Assembly: GCA_030951025.1 (NCBI GenBank)
Contig: JAUZQK010000076.1
Span: 1-33,308 of the forward strand
Direction of reading: 5' to 3'
Length of the DNA stretch: 33,308 nucleotides
Source of the DNA: Mariprofundus sp.
GTDB taxonomy: Bacteria > Pseudomonadota > Zetaproteobacteria > Mariprofundales > Mariprofundaceae
The notes beneath the pieces are model-generated. The model was not told the DNA's origin. It searched no databases and worked only from the letters and a program-made list of their open reading frames with translations. Below are positions 31,882 through 33,308 of this stretch, in pieces (the stretch's first letter is position 1; every line of letters begins with the position of its first letter). The position numbers and the translations under genes are program-made.

Positions 31882-32249
31882 ACGCCAAACAGGCGTTGGC
31901 TAAAGCAGGTATTTCAGTGCCTGAATTGTCGGATAAATTATTTTTCTCTATTCGTGAAGTGAGTGATGTATGTAGCGTTGAGCCGCATGTATTGCGTTAT
32001 TGGGAAACCGAGTTCAAGCATATCAAACCGGTCAAAAAAAGTGGGAACCGTCGTTTTTATCGTCATCGCGATGTGTATGCCGTACTGCAAATCAAACACT
32101 TACTATATGATCTGAATTTCACCATTCGTGGTGCCAAGAAACGTTTGCTCAGTGGTGATATTGAAGATATCGTTGAACAAAAAGACAGTCAGGCTATCTT
32201 GCGGCGCTTGAAACAGGAATTAAACGAGATTCATTCCTTACTGGATTAA
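31878..32249 (+). CDS. MerR-family transcriptional regulator
   Basis: This 123-residue product begins at GTG 31878, overlapping the ihfA stop. The MerR-type winged helix is clear: LFFSIREVSDVCSVEPHVLR then YWETEFKHIKPVKKSGNRRF and YRHRDVYAVLQIKHLLYDLN, FTIRGAKKRLL. The C-terminal part is a short coiled coil without metal-binding cysteines, so it is not a metal or redox sensor of the classic type. Such small regulators next to ihfA are a common, uncharacterised proteobacterial pair. The target is unknown. Confidence 0.9.
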   Translation: MNAKQALAKAGISVPELSDKLFFSIREVSDVCSVEPHVLRYWETEFKHIKPVKKSGNRRFYRHRDVYAVLQIKHLLYDLNFTIRGAKKRLLSGDIEDIVEQKDSQAILRRLKQELNEIHSLLD

Positions 32250-32290
32250 TTGCTCTGAGCTTTCCTCTGTTGCTTAATTAGTTATCACAT

Positions 32291-32367
32291 CGGGGCGTAG
32301 CGCAGCCTGGTAGCGCACTACACTGGGGGTGTAGTGGTCGGAGGTTCAAATCCTCTCGTCCCGACCA
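32291..32367 (+). tRNA. tRNA-Pro (anticodon GGG)
   Basis: 77 bases fold as a cloverleaf. The acceptor CGGGGCG pairs with CGTCCCG. The D-arm contains AGCGCAGCCTGGTAGCGC. The anticodon stem CTACA/TGTAG has loop CTGGGGG and anticodon GGG. The T-arm is GGAGG-TTCAAAT-CCTCT. CCA is encoded and is followed by a run of T. Confidence 0.97.
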
Positions 32368-32380
32368 TTTTTCAATTCAG

Positions 32381-32620
32381 TTAAATGATGCGCCTGAGCC
32401 ATCGTACAAACTGGGGCAGGGCAAGAAGCAAAATACTTGCTGAAGCGATAAGTATATTTTGCGTGACGACCGCAACATCCAAATGATGCAAGGCTAAAGC
32501 CAGAACTGCGAGAGGGGCGATTAACAGAGCCAGTAGTGATGCATCCATAAAGCCATCCATGATGTTCTTTGCATGCATCACATCGTTGTTTGATTCTTCC
32601 ATCTTTAAATAGGCTGGCAT
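32381..32620 (-). CDS. Small two-segment membrane protein, unknown function
   Basis: This is a 79-residue product starting at ATG 32620 (MPAYLKMEESNNDVMHAKNI). CAGGAGCG lies upstream at better spacing than for the in-frame ATGs at 32626 and 32662. A soluble N-terminal part is followed by two hydrophobic segments, SLLALLIAPLAVLALALHH and ILIASASILLLALPQFV, and a basic end (RWLRRII). No family is recognised. It sits downstream of, and convergent with, tRNA-Pro. Confidence 0.6.
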   Translation of the reverse strand: MPAYLKMEESNNDVMHAKNIMDGFMDASLLALLIAPLAVLALALHHLDVAVVTQNILIASASILLLALPQFVRWLRRII

Positions 32621-32783
32621 AAGCATCGCTCCTGTTTGGCTTGCTGTTTTGTGCATTAGCATACCGTAGGATTCAATAAAGCAAATTTTATGCCACTTAT
32701 GCTTGGCGCGTTCTATTTGTGATGTTTTATCAGGCTGACTTTCAACTTGCGTGAATCATTTGGGCTGGCGTAGCGCCTACTGC

Positions 32784-33137
32784 TTATGCATCCGTCTTGG
32801 CCATCTCATCAGCTGCATCTTCAATCAGGCAACGGATTTCTTCGATGGCACCGGTATTGCCGGATTCGATCAGACCAATGATGAAGCTCTCGATGGTGCG
32901 CGGTAGCAGTGTAGGTTCCTCCACAGGGCCACGCGAAAAAACAATGAAACCATTTAAGAATGCTTCAAACGACGCATCGGATATTTGTTCATAATTTTTG
33001 TTTTTTGAGCCGGCCATAAATGCTTTGACCTGACTGCTGCTAAAGTTGCTTCCGCCCAGCTCGAATATCTCTTTAAGCTCAAAATGTTTGAGATTGTTGG
33101 CGATAATAATTTTTTTGAGGATAGCGTTATTTGTCAT
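32784..33137 (-). CDS. DUF1456 family protein (YehS-like)
   Basis: This 117-residue cytoplasmic product resembles the YehS/DUF1456 family, which has two copies of a short helical unit: NNAILKKIIIANNLKHFELK with EIFELGG, and SDASFEAFLNGFIVFSRGP. The family is small, widespread and of unknown function. The C-terminal half is helical and acidic (IEEIRCLIEDAADEMAKTDA) and may differ from typical members. A polar linker (GSNFSSSQVKAFMAGSKNKN) separates the units. No operon partner is visible. Confidence 0.7.
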   Translation of the reverse strand: MTNNAILKKIIIANNLKHFELKEIFELGGSNFSSSQVKAFMAGSKNKNYEQISDASFEAFLNGFIVFSRGPVEEPTLLPRTIESFIIGLIESGNTGAIEEIRCLIEDAADEMAKTDA

Positions 33138-33164
33138 GCCGCAAGCATAACCAATCGCAACGAA

Positions 33165-33308
33165 ACAACCTAGGAGTCTGTCGGACTTATGAGAAATCTA
33201 CTGCGCGGCAGGGTAAGTGGCCTAAAATATCCTGATTTATCGTCACATAGTTGCCACTATGATTCTCAAAATCATGCTGTTTTTGACTCACTTCCCCACC
33301 TGCTCGCT
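33165..33308. mobile_element. Possible end of an insertion sequence, cut by the window edge
   Basis: From about 33165 (CTAGGAGTCTGTCGGACTTA) the sequence changes style: no ORF, a GC-rich start, and internal inverted pieces (CATAGT-TGCC-ACTATG, GATTCTCAAAATC). The phrase GAGTCTGTCGGACT resembles terminal repeats that I associate with IS1182-like elements. No transposase lies within the window. Confidence 0.35.

Overview
The window is a 33.3 kb chromosomal segment of a Gram-negative bacterium of the Pseudomonadota. The evidence is a chaperone-usher secretion operon, type II secretion genes (gspC, gspN), lptG, lolD and the order lepA-lepB-DUF4845-like-rnc-era. A deep-branching proteobacterium such as a Zetaproteobacterium (Mariprofundus-like) would fit the combination, but no gene here proves it and I would not assign a genus from this window alone.

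Layout. (1) 1-7350: tail of a BTAD-type regulator, then a surface-structure locus. It holds four spore-coat-U (SCPU)-type secreted subunits or relatives, a CheY-like single receiver domain, a periplasmic chaperone broken by an in-frame TGA, and an usher with an unusual SPOR-like N-terminal extension. A coiled-coil protein built of 33-bp coding repeats lies inside this region. A 19-bp element (CAACCGAGA-N5-GCGAG) occurs four times, each copy 44-104 bp upstream of a gene of this locus and in the same orientation relative to that gene. It is the best candidate for an undescribed regulatory signal. (2) 7345-13441: gltB-gltD, glutamate synthase, translationally coupled. (3) 13442-17640: an accessory island with a broken small ORF, a truncated BRO-N gene, a zinc-ribbon gene and a large MmeI-like restriction-methylation protein. 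The last appears to lack the AdoMet-binding motif I and carries two common dispersed repeats inserted in frame. (4) 17682-19263: an SDR and hisK, overlapping. (5) 19433-19547: tRNA-Lys with a strong terminator. (6) 19682-23296: suhB, convergent with an lptG-gspN-gspC block. (7) 23476-25707: a chemoreceptor with a duplicated GxGGxIHxFK motif. (8) 25825-30721: lepA, a repeat-bearing gap, then the tightly packed lepB-DUF4845-like-rnc-era operon. (9) 30740-32367: lolD, ihfA, a MerR-family gene and tRNA-Pro. (10) 32381-33308: a small membrane protein, a DUF1456 protein, and what may be the end of an insertion sequence cut by the window edge.

How the genes work together. The usher, chaperone and SCPU subunits should form one export and assembly line for a surface fibre or coat. 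The receiver protein sits among them on the same strand as two subunits and may share their control. gltB and gltD form one enzyme. lepB, rnc and era serve protein export, RNA processing and ribosome maturation. The accessory island looks decayed: several genes are truncated or interrupted, and dispersed repeats are concentrated there.
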